From assembly GCA_015178975.1 (NCBI GenBank), contig WHVD01000123.1:186001-250000 (forward strand): a stretch of 64,000 nucleotides of DNA, given 5' to 3'. Below, one piece after another: positions 22,238 to 32,085 of the stretch (positions are counted from its first letter, which is position 1; each line of letters starts with the position of its first letter). Source of the DNA: Hysterangium stoloniferum (Eukaryota > Basidiomycota > Agaricomycetes > Hysterangiales > Hysterangiaceae). A program made the position numbers and the translations under genes. The notes beneath the pieces are model-generated. The model searched no databases. It was not told where the DNA came from and saw only the letters and a list, made by a program, of their open reading frames with translations.

Positions 22238-23589
22238 GTAAGTATTCAGTAACATTCCAAAAGGAGACTGACTTATGTTTTTTAGGTTCAGTGAATTTAC
22301 AAATGTATATAATATATATAATTCTGAATAATGTAAACTTTAATCACTTTAAAATAAGTCTCTGAATCAGAATAAGGTATAGCTGTTGATGTATGTTTAA
22401 AGACATTATTATTGATCCACCAGGTCGCGAAGCGACCGAGTAAAGTTGTGGGGTGGTAGTGTGGTGGGGGCTTGCCCCCCACGGGTCACAGCCTTGTTTA
22501 GATAAAGACGCGTCACCAACGGCGATTACGTCATCACTATACAACGTTTTAGTCAAGTCACCGCTGCACACCAACTTGGATGAGGTTGCATCAACATTTA
22601 TCATACACATCGCCGGTTATCGTGATCTCTCACTCACTTACGGCCTTGTGGGTATCGTGGAAGCGATCTGCCACGTGCGTCAACTATCTGTAGAGGAGCT
22701 CACGGCGATCAGAGGTTGCATTGAATTCTGGTTACAACCGTGCTTCGTGCCATCACACCATTTCATCCTTCCCACCAAAACCATAACAGAAAATATCAGA
22801 CACAACGACTTAGATTTTATGAATATCCGATACGGCTTCTCGTGTGTTGCATGCACCAAGATGCATGGTTTCGATATATCGCTGGAGCTGTATTGAAGGT
22901 TTTATTGGGCAACATAAACATGCATGTAGCGTCATTGACACTTCATCTTGATTGGCATACGTCGTACTTACTGTATCTGAGCATCGGCTCCTTGGAAACC
23001 TTCTTCAACGACAGCACGCTTCTCACCGATCACATCAACCAGCTGAAAGTGCTTTCTTCGCTCATTGGGCCTATCGTACGGTACGTTCACTATATTTTAT
23101 CTTCCAGCACCGTCTTACATCCGCTCATACAATTGTCCTACCAGTCTCATTCTGACACACACGAGCCCAGATTGGGTTATCCTATTGTCTGGGGAAAAAA
23201 TAATCGACTTGACTCTGAGGCTGATAGCTGGATCTTCCGAGCCAGAATCAGCGTGTACCACAGTGCGCAGCGTCAATACCATCGCCATTCTCGTTTCCCT
23301 TCTTCCACATTGTGACGCCATGCGCGGCTCGACCAATGACCAATTCATCAGGGAGCTGTTTGAGGACTTAAATTTGACTACACATTCCCTCCTTTGCGTG
23401 GTTTCCACCCCTTCCACTCGTGTGTCGAGAAGGTCTAATTAGACCCCTATCAATGTTGAAGGCACATGTTTGCCCTGACAAAGGTCTTACACCATCGATT
23501 GGACACACTTTCTAATCATTTCTCTTCGATGATGCCGACACATCTCAGCCGGGGTTGCAGATGTTATGAATCTATATAGTTTGAACCTA

Positions 23590-24060
23590 TGTAAGAACTA
23601 TATAGTCAATTTGCATTATCGCCGCGAGCTCCTCAGTTGTCCCCACAGATGTGTTGAATATATTTCCACCAGCCGTGATTAGACTAACATCCTCATTTTA
23701 AAGCAAGATATCACTGGAGGTATGAAAAAGGTCTCCCCCACCCCCAATTCGATGCATGTCTCGTTCAGGCTCATCATACCTTCAGGGTAATGTTCAATCG
23801 ACCAGATCCATGATCTTCCCACCAAAGGCCTCCACACTGTGCGAGTCAATGTGCTGGGCGAATTCCTTAAACTAATTCTCTTCCACTAAAAACTTGACAA
23901 TAAAGCTGCCATATGCCGAGAAAATATAAGAGCGCATACAGTCACTTTTCGCCGCCGCCGCGCGCTCTGCATGTTGCACCTCTTGATGCCATACATGCAT
24001 TGAATACACTCGCGGCCACCACCAGCGGCTAGATTGATATCCTATTTATCAATGGCAATC
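23590..24060 (-). pseudogene. Family B unit, convergent to A3
   Basis: Same layout as at 12390-12840. MMSLNETCIELG lies near 23750, and the FKEFAQHIDSH-type block near 23850-23950. The conserved spacer continues to about 24680; at 24215-24420 its minus strand carries the MTTSYLSLIQ frame of the putative first B exon, with a stop after GESS. Confidence 0.4.
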
Positions 24061-24729
24061 ATTTCAAACAGGACGCGAACTTGAGAGTTGTATGAAGCTA
24101 CATAATTTGATACAATTTAGAATCGAAGATCGTCACTTGAAATAGTCGCTGCGAGGTTCTCTACACTGGTTTTGAATATACTCCAATGACTACTCTTTGA
24201 AATCACATCGCATATACTAGCAGTAACAACGTCGATCGAATACCACTACGGCGTTTCAAAGCAGGCGGTCCCACCATTCTTCTTGTGTCCTGTGTTTGGG
24301 AGAACAGGAAGCTGGGGCCAAACCAATGGGCAACACCATGATCAAGACACCGACATTTCTTCACATGTCATGAGCTTTCACCTTGTATAAGAGAAAGGTA
24401 GCTCGTTGTCATGTCAGGCGGAATCCCATATCAACTGCGAGCTGAAGAATACCCACGACCCGCCGCATGGAGCAGTCATTCCCCGAGATTTTCTGGTTTA
24501 TGGTCTGCCTCAATGTTTCAGTCGTTAGCGTCAAACTACACGCCATGACAATTTATTTTACTCCCTATCCCGACAGTTCCCCTACTGCTGCCATGTCAGT
24601 TGACTGAAGTTCATTCCACCAATTGTCATGTTTGAATTATGTCATTGCGAGTAGTAACGAAAAATTCATTTGATTCAATATAATATTAACGAACTATTCG
24701 ACTAGATCCGTGGGCCTCTTGAATGTTAG

Positions 24730-25128
24730 TTGTCGTCCCCTGTTCCTTCTTATGCGTTAGTCGTCACAGCTTTCAATGGTGTGTTGACGAATTCGAATTA
24801 CGTCTTCGTTTTCCGGAACATAATTATGGTGGCTTCCAGACCGTTTCATCAAAACAATTCTAGTCGTTTCGTCGCCATAATGATGCTCGCCAAGGAGCTG
24901 CAGCAATGGATGAATAGTAATCAAACTTGGTGTTTAGTGCTGGTTTGGCGGCACTATTATAAAAATAATAACCTGATTGCAATTACTTTACTCATTGGCG
25001 GGCTTGTGTATTTCATGGAAACCATCTACCACGTGCGTCAGCAATGCGTAGAAGAAGTTACTGCGATCAGAAGCTACTTGAATTCGTGTTATAACGGTGC
25101 ATCGCGCCATCACATCTCATCCTGCTAA
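24730..25128 (+). pseudogene. Diverged family A relative, D3
   Basis: A 132-codon open frame without a credible ATG at its start. The first half (FRNIIMVASRPFHQNNSSRF) matches D-type copies at 3257 and 33358. The second half (LIGGLVYFMETIYHVRQQCV, EEVTAIRSYLNS) matches family A exon 3 (VYIVEAICHVRKLSVEELTA). This is an internally deleted remnant. Confidence 0.45.
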
Positions 25129-25129
25129 C

Positions 25130-26424
25130 GCTGTACCTTCATGGAATTAACCCTCCGACTGGTGGCGGCACAAAAGCAAGGCACCCCCTTCTAGTGTAGG
25201 TGAGACTACTACCCACCAATGTCTACTTCCAACGGGACGACTCAGGGAATCACGATTCGGCAACGGCTGAGATCAACCTTGAAGACATTGAGGAACTTGT
25301 TAGATGTTGACGGTATAACGAAAAAGTTAAGTTTTTATGACTAAACTACTGTAAAGTACAACTTAGACGAGTGTCGAAATACACTACATGGAACATAGAA
25401 CGGCTTGTAATACAAATAGTTCTAACAAAACTCCCACTCTTAGTTTCCCCTTGGTGTATTGAGTTCAGAGCAAAGGGACGAGATCGTTAAAGGGATGAGA
25501 GAGAGATATTCAGGGAGAAGGTTCAAGAACGATGGGGTTGTAACGAACCCGGCTATGATTTATGTTATCGGGTCCTGGATGGTAGGCAACACATACAGCT
25601 GTCTGCAAACCATATAGAGATTTGGGTTGACGAGTGGGTGAGTGAAGTATAATGCTATTTCCATGTGATGTGTCACATGCTGGGCATTTCAGTTTCAAGG
25701 AGAAACGGGCTACCATGACCCACCGAATGTTGTTAAGATATCCACCAACACGACATCCAACCTCAGCCACTACTGTAGTCATGCCGATCACTGGGGAATG
25801 ATCTCGCGAAGTCAGGGGACAATGTCAAGTATTGACATTGGCCCCGGATATTACTGTGAAGTCGGTTTGAAAAGGTTTGAGATGAAAGTTCTTCACAGTG
25901 CTAAGACAGCTTCGCTGATCGCAAAGCTGACAACATACCGGGAAATCCCCCGTTTGTTACAAGACGATGGTGCCTTTGGCAAGTTTCTACACAAGCTTCT
26001 CACGCTGCCAAGACTAGGAAGACTAGTTCAAGACAGTGCCGATTTAGCGAAGTAGGGATACCTCAATCATTGAATACACTGGAAATACTCATATCTGAGT
26101 CGTAGACCTATATACCCGCCTCAAATTCGACGAAAGTTTTAAAGACTTTCCCGATATTCTCACACATAGGACTGATTATTTCTTAATTAAAAATTTTAAT
26201 TCTTAGATAAACTAAAGCCTTTTTAATAAAACTACACGAAGTCTGAGAACGGGAGCAGAAAAGGTCACACTACCCAGCTTATGACATTCTTGGCTTTGGT
26301 CTTCTTTTTCTGCCCCGGCGTTTATTGGTCAGATAGAGACGCGTCAAATGTGATTATGTCATCACATTTTAGTCAAGTCACCGCTGCACACCAACTTTGA
26401 TGAGGTTGCATCAACATTTATCAT
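25130..26424 (+). pseudogene. Family A copy A4, truncated and interrupted
   Basis: Exon 1 begins at about 25220 (atgtctacttccaacgg), is frameshifted, and is cut by a solo LTR at 25298-25427. Exon 1 then resumes at about 25433 (TCCCACTCTTAGTTTCCCC) with a further frame change in the GERDRD region. Exon 2 is recognisable at about 25695-26052 (SSIDIGPGYYCEVGLKRFEM, KTASLIAKLTTYREIPRLL). Exon 3 is present only to about 26424 and contains extra AT-rich sequence at 26160-26255. The copy ends where hairpin-rich foreign sequence begins. Confidence 0.6.
25298..25427. mobile_element. Solo LTR, 130 bp
   Basis: Sequence bounded by TGTTAG...CTAACA, inserted in exon 1 of A4. Flanks are GAACT on the left and AAACT on the right, an almost perfect 5-bp target duplication; the uninterrupted exon in other copies reads gaggaactatcaccc. 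No internal coding sequence. The element family is unknown. Confidence 0.6.
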
Positions 26425-26715
26425 TGTTTATAACAAATATACTCAGTCGACACATAAGGGTGATTCGACTATATTTGTTACCTATAACAAATATACTATG
26501 ACATGTTCTTCTTAAGCTATTGTGACTATAATCAGGAATATAATAACATACCTCAGTCGACACGTAAGGGTGATTCGACTGAGGTATGGGTGTGTAACTG
26601 TCATAGTTAAATACTCTTCGGTTATCGTGCGGCTGAGATGGTAATACATGTGTTCTGAGGTACGGTATGGCTGGGTACTGTCATATAAGCTTGATACGGG
26701 ATGGGACGGTGTTGT
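26425..26715. repeat. Hairpin-rich insertion next to the copia element
   Basis: Two related inverted repeats share a loop of the form CAC(A/G)TAAGGGTGAT. The first, 26432-26479, has AACAAATATA...TATATTTGTT outside and AGTCGA...TCGACT inside. The second, 26548-26587, is a perfect 13-bp pair, ATACCTCAGTCGA/TCGACTGAGGTAT. The motif ataacaaatatact occurs again at about 26483. No gene seen. Confidence 0.65.
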
Positions 26716-26986
26716 TATTAAAAATAGTATGAGTTGACTCTATTGCAATACACAATATACAAGGGTTTAATAAGCTTGTAATAAAAGTATTTGTTTCTCA
26801 ATATCTTGTGTCAGTTAGTGTAGCACCTCCTGACAATATAGGTTGGATGCTCTGGGAGGTGTATAGTGGTTCTGACACACATTAACCTCCAAAAGCATGG
26901 TCCACAATTAGCATCTTCATATGAAAAGTTGCAATAATTGGTGGACTCCCCCTATAAAAAGGTGTGTTTCATCATCAAATTTAACA
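26716..26986 (-). repeat. Copia 3' LTR
   Basis: 271-bp direct repeat identical by eye to 31261-31531. A polypurine-type tract (AAGGGGGTA on the coding strand, 26987-26995) lies immediately inside it. Confidence 0.95.
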
Positions 26987-27025
26987 TACCCCCTTGATGA
27001 AACACTTTTTTAATCCCATATCTGT

Positions 27026-30000
27026 TCAATTTCCTAATCCCATCATAGATCTGAACTTTTCCACCTTTGGTTTTGGTAATGCTTTGGTTAAGATATCTGC
27101 CGGCATTTCATCTGTTTGTAGGTAGATAGGGTTGATTGATTCCTTTTCTACCATGTCACGTAACCAGTAGTAGCATAGGTCCAGATGTTTCATTCGTCCA
27201 TGATGTTCTGGATTCTTGGCTACAGTTAGTGCTGACTGGTTGTCAATGAAGAGTTTTGATGGACATGGTGCCTTGTATCCCAATTCCTTTAACAGGTTCT
27301 GCATCCAACAGATCTCCTTCCCTGCTGCAACTGCAGCAACATATTCAGCTTCTGTGGTGGATAGTGTCACAATTGGTTGTAGTTTGCTGCTCCAACATAC
27401 TGCTCCTGATCCCACTTTGATTATGTACCCTGTTGTTGATTTTCCACTGTCCTTGTCTCCACCATAACTAGCATCACTGAAGCCAACGAATAGATCTGTA
27501 TTTAATGGATCAGGACCATATGTGAGTTTCATATCCATAGTTCCCTTCAAATATCGGAATAGATGCTTGACAGCCTTCCAATGTGCTATACCAGGGTTTG
27601 AATTAAACCGAGCCAATACTCCTGCAGTGTATGCAATGTCGGGACGGGTGGTAGTGGCCAAGTACATCATGGACCCAACTGCATTAATGTAGGGAATGTC
27701 ACGCATTTCATTCTGTTCCTCCATGGTTTTGGGTGACTGATCTGATGATAGTTTTGCCCCTGGATCCATGGGTGTACCCACTGTATGACAATTTGACATC
27801 CCAAATTCCTGTAATTTGTTCAAGATGTACTGGCGTTGTGATAGAGAGATAGTCCGCTTTTCTCGATCTCGTGTGATTTCAATGCCTAACAGGAAAGATG
27901 TAGGTCCTAGATCCCTGAGTTTGAAATGTGTAGCTAATTCAGCTACAAAATCATCCAGGACTTTTTCGGATGGTCCTGCAAGGGTGATGTCATCTACAAA
28001 TATGGGAACAATGACTTTGATTCCATCTCGTTGATAGATATAGACCGATGGATCAGAATAAATCCGCTTGAAGTCCATTTTCTCTAGTACACTCCGCAGG
28101 TGTTTGCTCCAGAGATTGCTTGCCTGCTTGAGTCCATAGAGCGACTTGTCTAGTCTACATGCTACATCTGATCCTCCTTGGTGAAATCCTTCTGGCTGGA
28201 CCATGTATATTTCTGCATCAATATCACTGTTGATGAATGCATGTGATATGTCAACTGATCGGAGGTGAAGGCCTTCTGCTGCAGCCAGTGCTAATACTAG
28301 ACGAATAGTAGCATGGCGCATTGTTGGGGCAAAAATCTCTGTATAGTCAAATCCTGGTCTCTGGTTGTATCCTTTAGCAACCAATCGTGCCTTAAACCGT
28401 TCTATTGATCCATCTGCCTTGCGTTTCACTTTGAAAACCCATTTTGATCCTATAGCCTTTTTTCCTGGTGGTAGTTTCATTATGGTCCAAGTTCCATTGC
28501 TCATGTGTATGTTCATTTCCTCCAAGGCTGCCTCTCTCCATTGTCTTGCCTGTGGACCATTCATTGCCTCTGTAAATGTCCTTGGTTCAGAAATAATTGA
28601 CACATGTGCCTCCTCCAATTCCACTTCATCGGTACTGTCAGAAGTGGTAGGATTGGGTTCCCAGGTTTTCCACCATTCATTAGGAGGTTTTTTGTTGCGC
28701 AAAGGTTTTCGAATAGCAATTGGTCTGTTATCTTCCTCCTCCTCTTCCTCCTCCTCATTATCTGTGATCTGGGGGGATGGTGTGATAACATTGTCTTCGG
28801 ATTCGGGTACAGGGATTTCATGATCCTCCACAGGGGCAGTTGGTAATTCATTTGGTGGATTATCATCTTCTTCAACAACTGGACCCCCTGGGATATAATC
28901 CCTCGTACTTGATTCATCCTTCCCACCAGTATCTGGAACTTGTGGTGGTTGGTGTTTCCATGTGTATCGTTCATCGAATTCAGCTCGTTCACTGATCACT
29001 ATCCTTCTTGTCAATGGGTTGTAGAATAACCATCCCTTATACCCTTCAGGATACCCAATGAAGATGCATTTCTCCATGTGAGATCCCAGGCTTGATCGTT
29101 TATCCTTTTGAATGTGGACATATGCAATGCATCCCCAAACTCTGATGTGACTGATATTTGGTTTCCTTTTGTGCCAAATTTCATATGGAGTTTTGTCCTG
29201 TAAGGCAGATGATGGGCAGTGGTTCCAGATGTGTACAAATGCAGCCAGGCAGTACTCCCAGAAGTTCTTGGGTAGTTCAGACTCTGTTAGCATGGTTGTA
29301 ATCCCTTCTGCTAATGTCCGGTTTGCACGCTCTGCCATTCCGTTTTGTTGAGGTCTATTACGGACTGTATGCTGACGCAAGATACCATGTTTATCGGTGA
29401 ATTCAATGAATGCCCTTGACATGTATTCTCCACCCTTGTCATCCCTAAGTTTCTTTATTTTCCGTCCAAGGAGGTTTTCTGCAAATGCTTTGTACCGTTT
29501 GAATGCCCAGAAAACACCACTTTTGGACTTGATTGGGATGACGTAATAGAATCTTGAAGCCTCATCAATGAATGTAACCCAATAGTAACATCCAGATCGG
29601 GATCTTGTGCCAATATAATGTACATCTGTATGTACCAACTCCAAAGGTTCATTGCAGTGATGTTCTGAGGGGGGAAATGGGTTGGCATGCATCTTTCCTG
29701 CAAGACATGGTTCACAAATTGGATCTGGTTTAGCCTTTGAATTAAGTACCAATCCTTTGACCATGTTTCTTCTCATTAGATTCTTTATCCCCTCATAGTG
29801 GTGATGTCCCAATCTTCTATGCCACAGAGACAGATCTAGAGGTAAAGTAGAGGACATGTGCACATTCTCCATTCTATTTATAATAGTCTTGCCATCCAAG
29901 TAGCCCACATTTCGATCAGTGATTGATGCAGTGAATAAAAGATTCCCATGGCGATTAAATCTTATGGTTTTGGATGAAATGTGTACATCAAATTCTTTAT

Positions 30001-31105
30001 AACGTGTGAGATATAGGACAGCAAGAAGATTATTATGTAAAGCTGGAACATGTAATACTTTTGTGAATTCAACCTCCCGGCTAACTCTTCCATCAATGAT
30101 TGGTTGAAAAATAACACTCCCAACACCTTCAGAATATACAATTCTATTGTCTGCAAGTTTTATTGGGGTTCTGTATGGGGTATAGGTGTGGAACCAGTTG
30201 TAATGGGGTGTCATATGTGATGTGGCCCCTGTGTCTGTATTCCAATCATAGATATTAGCTGAGGTTGCACATGCATCATGTTGTGAAAAGACACTTGCTT
30301 TTCCTGTCTGTTCCTCTACTTCCTCTATTTTTGCCTCTTCCATCTTGTTAGCACTGTTGCGTGACTGCCAGTATTGCTGTATCTTTTCTTTATTCCTTGG
30401 CTTTGGACAGTCATAGCTGAGGTGCCCTTCCTTGTCACAATTATAGCAAACCATCTTTTTTCGATGCTTGATGGGTGCTTTGGCCCTATTAACCATTTCT
30501 CCACGGCGATTGCGATTTAGTTCCTCGCTTCTAAATGCCTGGAGAATGGTATTCTTGTCCAACTTCTCCATGAGTAATAATGATGAGGAGAGGTGTGCAT
30601 ATTCCTCAGGAAGAGCCCGGATGAGTGCCATGCATTGTAATTCTTCATCCAACTTTTCAATTGTGAAGTCCTTTGGGCGCAGGTTTTGAATAGTCCCCAT
30701 TGCTTTATCAATTCTGACACCCAAATCCATCAAAGACTCCTTTTCATCCTTTTGGATTGAGAATAGGTCATCATAGGCATTGAAGCGGGCTCCTGGTTTT
30801 TGTTGTAAGTGTGTCCTTTCCAACAAGTCCCACATTTTGATTGGATCTTCTTCAAATCCACGGAAATGCACCCTCTGATCATTTTCCACCATAAGATATA
30901 TCTCTGCAGCTGCTTTCTCTGCCTTTGTTTCCCACTTCTCAATGTTATCACTGCCATTTACTGGCTTGATTTCTTTTCCACAAACAAGCTTCCAATAACC
31001 CAACTTCATCAACCATGCCTTCATTTCTCCAGACCATTCTGGATAATTTTGGTTGTTTAATGGTTTGAATTTTGGTAATGATTCTGAGGATGTCATGCTT
31101 GACAC
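27026..31105 (-). CDS. Copia Gag-Pol polyprotein
   Basis: 1,359 aa, one open frame, start ATG at 31105 (MSSMTSSESLPKFKPLN). Domain order is that of Ty1/copia. Gag (about 1-210) has LNNQNYPEWSGEMKAWL. The CCHC knuckle is CYNCDKEGHLSYDC. Protease has DTGATSHM. A pre-integrase zinc region has HRRLGHHHYEGI. The integrase core shows VHTDVHYIGT, LRDDKGGEY and RPQQNGMAERANRT (D-D-E). Reverse transcriptase has KWVFKVKRKADGSIERFKAR, VDISHAFINSD and IFVDDITLAG. RNase H has GFSDASYGGD, STTEAEYVA and IDNQSALTVA. Every catalytic motif is present and length is typical, so it is probably functional. It is separated from the 5' LTR by about 155 nt that include the primer-binding site. Confidence 0.95.
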   Translation of the reverse strand: MSSMTSSESLPKFKPLNNQNYPEWSGEMKAWLMKLGYWKLVCGKEIKPVNGSDNIEKWETKAEKAAAEIYLMVENDQRVHFRGFEEDPIKMWDLLERTHLQQKPGARFNAYDDLFSIQKDEKESLMDLGVRIDKAMGTIQNLRPKDFTIEKLDEELQCMALIRALPEEYAHLSSSLLLMEKLDKNTILQAFRSEELNRNRRGEMVNRAKAPIKHRKKMVCYNCDKEGHLSYDCPKPRNKEKIQQYWQSRNSANKMEEAKIEEVEEQTGKASVFSQHDACATSANIYDWNTDTGATSHMTPHYNWFHTYTPYRTPIKLADNRIVYSEGVGSVIFQPIIDGRVSREVEFTKVLHVPALHNNLLAVLYLTRYKEFDVHISSKTIRFNRHGNLLFTASITDRNVGYLDGKTIINRMENVHMSSTLPLDLSLWHRRLGHHHYEGIKNLMRRNMVKGLVLNSKAKPDPICEPCLAGKMHANPFPPSEHHCNEPLELVHTDVHYIGTRSRSGCYYWVTFIDEASRFYYVIPIKSKSGVFWAFKRYKAFAENLLGRKIKKLRDDKGGEYMSRAFIEFTDKHGILRQHTVRNRPQQNGMAERANRTLAEGITTMLTESELPKNFWEYCLAAFVHIWNHCPSSALQDKTPYEIWHKRKPNISHIRVWGCIAYVHIQKDKRSSLGSHMEKCIFIGYPEGYKGWLFYNPLTRRIVISERAEFDERYTWKHQPPQVPDTGGKDESSTRDYIPGGPVVEEDDNPPNELPTAPVEDHEIPVPESEDNVITPSPQITDNEEEEEEEEDNRPIAIRKPLRNKKPPNEWWKTWEPNPTTSDSTDEVELEEAHVSIISEPRTFTEAMNGPQARQWREAALEEMNIHMSNGTWTIMKLPPGKKAIGSKWVFKVKRKADGSIERFKARLVAKGYNQRPGFDYTEIFAPTMRHATIRLVLALAAAEGLHLRSVDISHAFINSDIDAEIYMVQPEGFHQGGSDVACRLDKSLYGLKQASNLWSKHLRSVLEKMDFKRIYSDPSVYIYQRDGIKVIVPIFVDDITLAGPSEKVLDDFVAELATHFKLRDLGPTSFLLGIEITRDREKRTISLSQRQYILNKLQEFGMSNCHTVGTPMDPGAKLSSDQSPKTMEEQNEMRDIPYINAVGSMMYLATTTRPDIAYTAGVLARFNSNPGIAHWKAVKHLFRYLKGTMDMKLTYGPDPLNTDLFVGFSDASYGGDKDSGKSTTGYIIKVGSGAVCWSSKLQPIVTLSTTEAEYVAAVAAGKEICWMQNLLKELGYKAPCPSKLFIDNQSALTVAKNPEHHGRMKHLDLCYYWLRDMVEKESINPIYLQTDEMPADILTKALPKPKVEKFRSMMGLGN

Positions 31106-31244
31106 AGTAGGGAAATTTTCGAAAATCCGAAAATTAAGGTTTCTTGCTTATGCAAGCAAAAGTGACAGGCTCAACCAAACACAAAAGTTGGTTTGTTATG
31201 CCTCCAAATTCAAGTACTTATAGTAATGTGTATTACAATTAGAA

Positions 31245-31260
31245 GCCGGGGCCCATAACC
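31245..31260 (-). promoter_or_regulatory. Probable primer-binding site of the copia element
   Basis: Directly inside the 5' LTR. On the plus strand it reads gccggggcccataacc, which resembles the anticodon arm of eukaryotic initiator tRNA-Met (CGGGGCUCAUAACC type) and not a tRNA 3' end. This fits priming by an internally cleaved half tRNA, known for copia and Ty5. The tRNA comparison is from memory. Confidence 0.6.
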
Positions 31261-31531
31261 TATTAAAAATAGTATGAGTTGACTCTATTGCAATACACAA
31301 TATACAAGGGTTTAATAAGCTTGTAATAAAAGTATTTGTTTCTCAATATCTTGTGTCAGTTAGTGTAGCACCTCCTGACAATATAGGTTGGATGCTCTGG
31401 GAGGTGTATAGTGGTTCTGACACACATTAACCTCCAAAAGCATGGTCCACAATTAGCATCTTCATATGAAAAGTTGCAATAATTGGTGGACTCCCCCTAT
31501 AAAAAGGTGTGTTTCATCATCAAATTTAACA
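31261..31531 (-). repeat. Copia 5' LTR
   Basis: 271-bp repeat, 5' on the coding strand. It contains a TATA-like cctataaaaaggtg at about 31496-31510 (plus-strand reading) and ends at the GTTGT duplication. Confidence 0.95.
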
Positions 31532-31592
31532 GTTGTTTAGTGTCTTTGTGTAAGTTTAACTCAAGCTTGGGCGCACAAGTCTATTTCAACAT

Positions 31593-31742
31593 TGTTGGAT
31601 TTTGGGAATCTGATATGCGAGCAACAAGGAGCACGGACCATACGCCTATATTAGTAAGCAGTTACTAGGCGTATACATATAAGGACGATACATGTATTGT
31701 CGTCCTTATCCGTTGTAACGAGACTCACTTCGTATTCCAACA
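31593..31742. mobile_element. Possible solo LTR or fold-back element
   Basis: 150 bp bounded by TGTTGG...CCAACA. It contains two hairpins: ATACGCCTA/TAGGCGTAT (31640-31648 with 31666-31674) and ATAAGGACGA/TCGTCCTTAT (31679-31688 with 31700-31709). Flanks show no clear target duplication (aacat versus atcag), so the LTR reading is weak. Confidence 0.35.
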
Positions 31743-32085
31743 ATCAGAAACATCGCCCGTTCTCTATCAGAATTCCATCTTGTAATAAGCGAAGATAAGG
31801 CATCGGCCACCGCCGTGGCACTCCACGTTCGGAATTTCAGGCCCTCCGCCGGAGTAGTTCTAAGATGGCTTCAAACGGTCTATAGAACGCACCTTCGACA
31901 TCTCCTACAGTCCAACAACGACAGCGAATTTCATTTACCTCTGTCAAGCTCGTTGTACAAGAAGGTCAGCAAGTCGTTGCCCACTTCTATACTTCACGTA
32001 GAATCAACGCTGGTACAACACTATCCTGTATCATCTTCGACTTCCAATTACTGCTACCCACCATCTATACCTGCTGGTATCCAAA

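Larger units (their letters stand above)
15058..22496 (+). mobile_element. Helitron, nearly complete
   Basis: Rolling-circle transposon of about 7.4 kb. It lies exactly between A and T of the host sequence TATCA/TTTAG, as Helitrons do, without target duplication. It starts tataagttaatttgcg rather than the usual TC and ends ...cacagccttg (CTTG rather than strict CTRR). Two hairpins precede the 3' end: GGTCGC-gaa-GCGACC at 22423-22437 and gtggggg-cttgc-cccccac at 22464-22482. The same 3' end, inverted, occurs at 56863. It encodes a RepHel protein with a few stops. The 5' part holds three GC-rich tandem units and a series of small exon-like modules. Confidence 0.85.
14199..23442 (+). pseudogene. 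Family A gene, copy A3, split by a Helitron
   Basis: ATG at 14199 (MSTFNETTLGN). Exons: 14199-14480, 14537-14874, 14929-15057 plus 22497-22739 (one exon), 22790-23080 and 23145-23442. Without the Helitron 15058-22496, exon 3 rejoins in frame (CPGVYH, LDKDASPTAITSS). Exon 2 has a TAA at 14555-14557 where other copies read TAC (GETGYH), and has lost eight codons around LPRL. Exon 3 is 372 nt, twelve codons shorter than usual. Exons 4 and 5 keep the standard 291 and 298 nt and are open to the stop at 23440-23442. The nonsense codon makes it a pseudogene; I cannot order it relative to the insertion. Confidence 0.75.
26716..31531 (-). mobile_element. Ty1/copia LTR retrotransposon, complete
   Basis: 4,816 bp with 271-bp LTRs at 26716-26986 and 31261-31531, in which I see no difference. 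A 5-bp target duplication GTTGT flanks it (26711-26715 and 31532-31536). LTRs start TGTTAAATTTGATG on the coding strand; the other end is TATTTTTAATA, without the canonical CA. A single open polyprotein fills the interior on the minus strand. Identical LTRs, target duplication and an unbroken frame mean a very recent insertion that is potentially active. Confidence 0.95.

Noticed and set aside
22740-23315. Alternative continuous frame of family A exon 3 through the intron (FILPTKTITEN...)
   Set aside because: The frame is open in some copies but has TGA in three others at the same place; a 50-nt intron (gtgc...aacag) joins the exons in phase in every copy.
27216-30957. Plus-strand ORFs within the copia element
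   Set aside because: Antisense shadows of a complete and well-recognised polyprotein.
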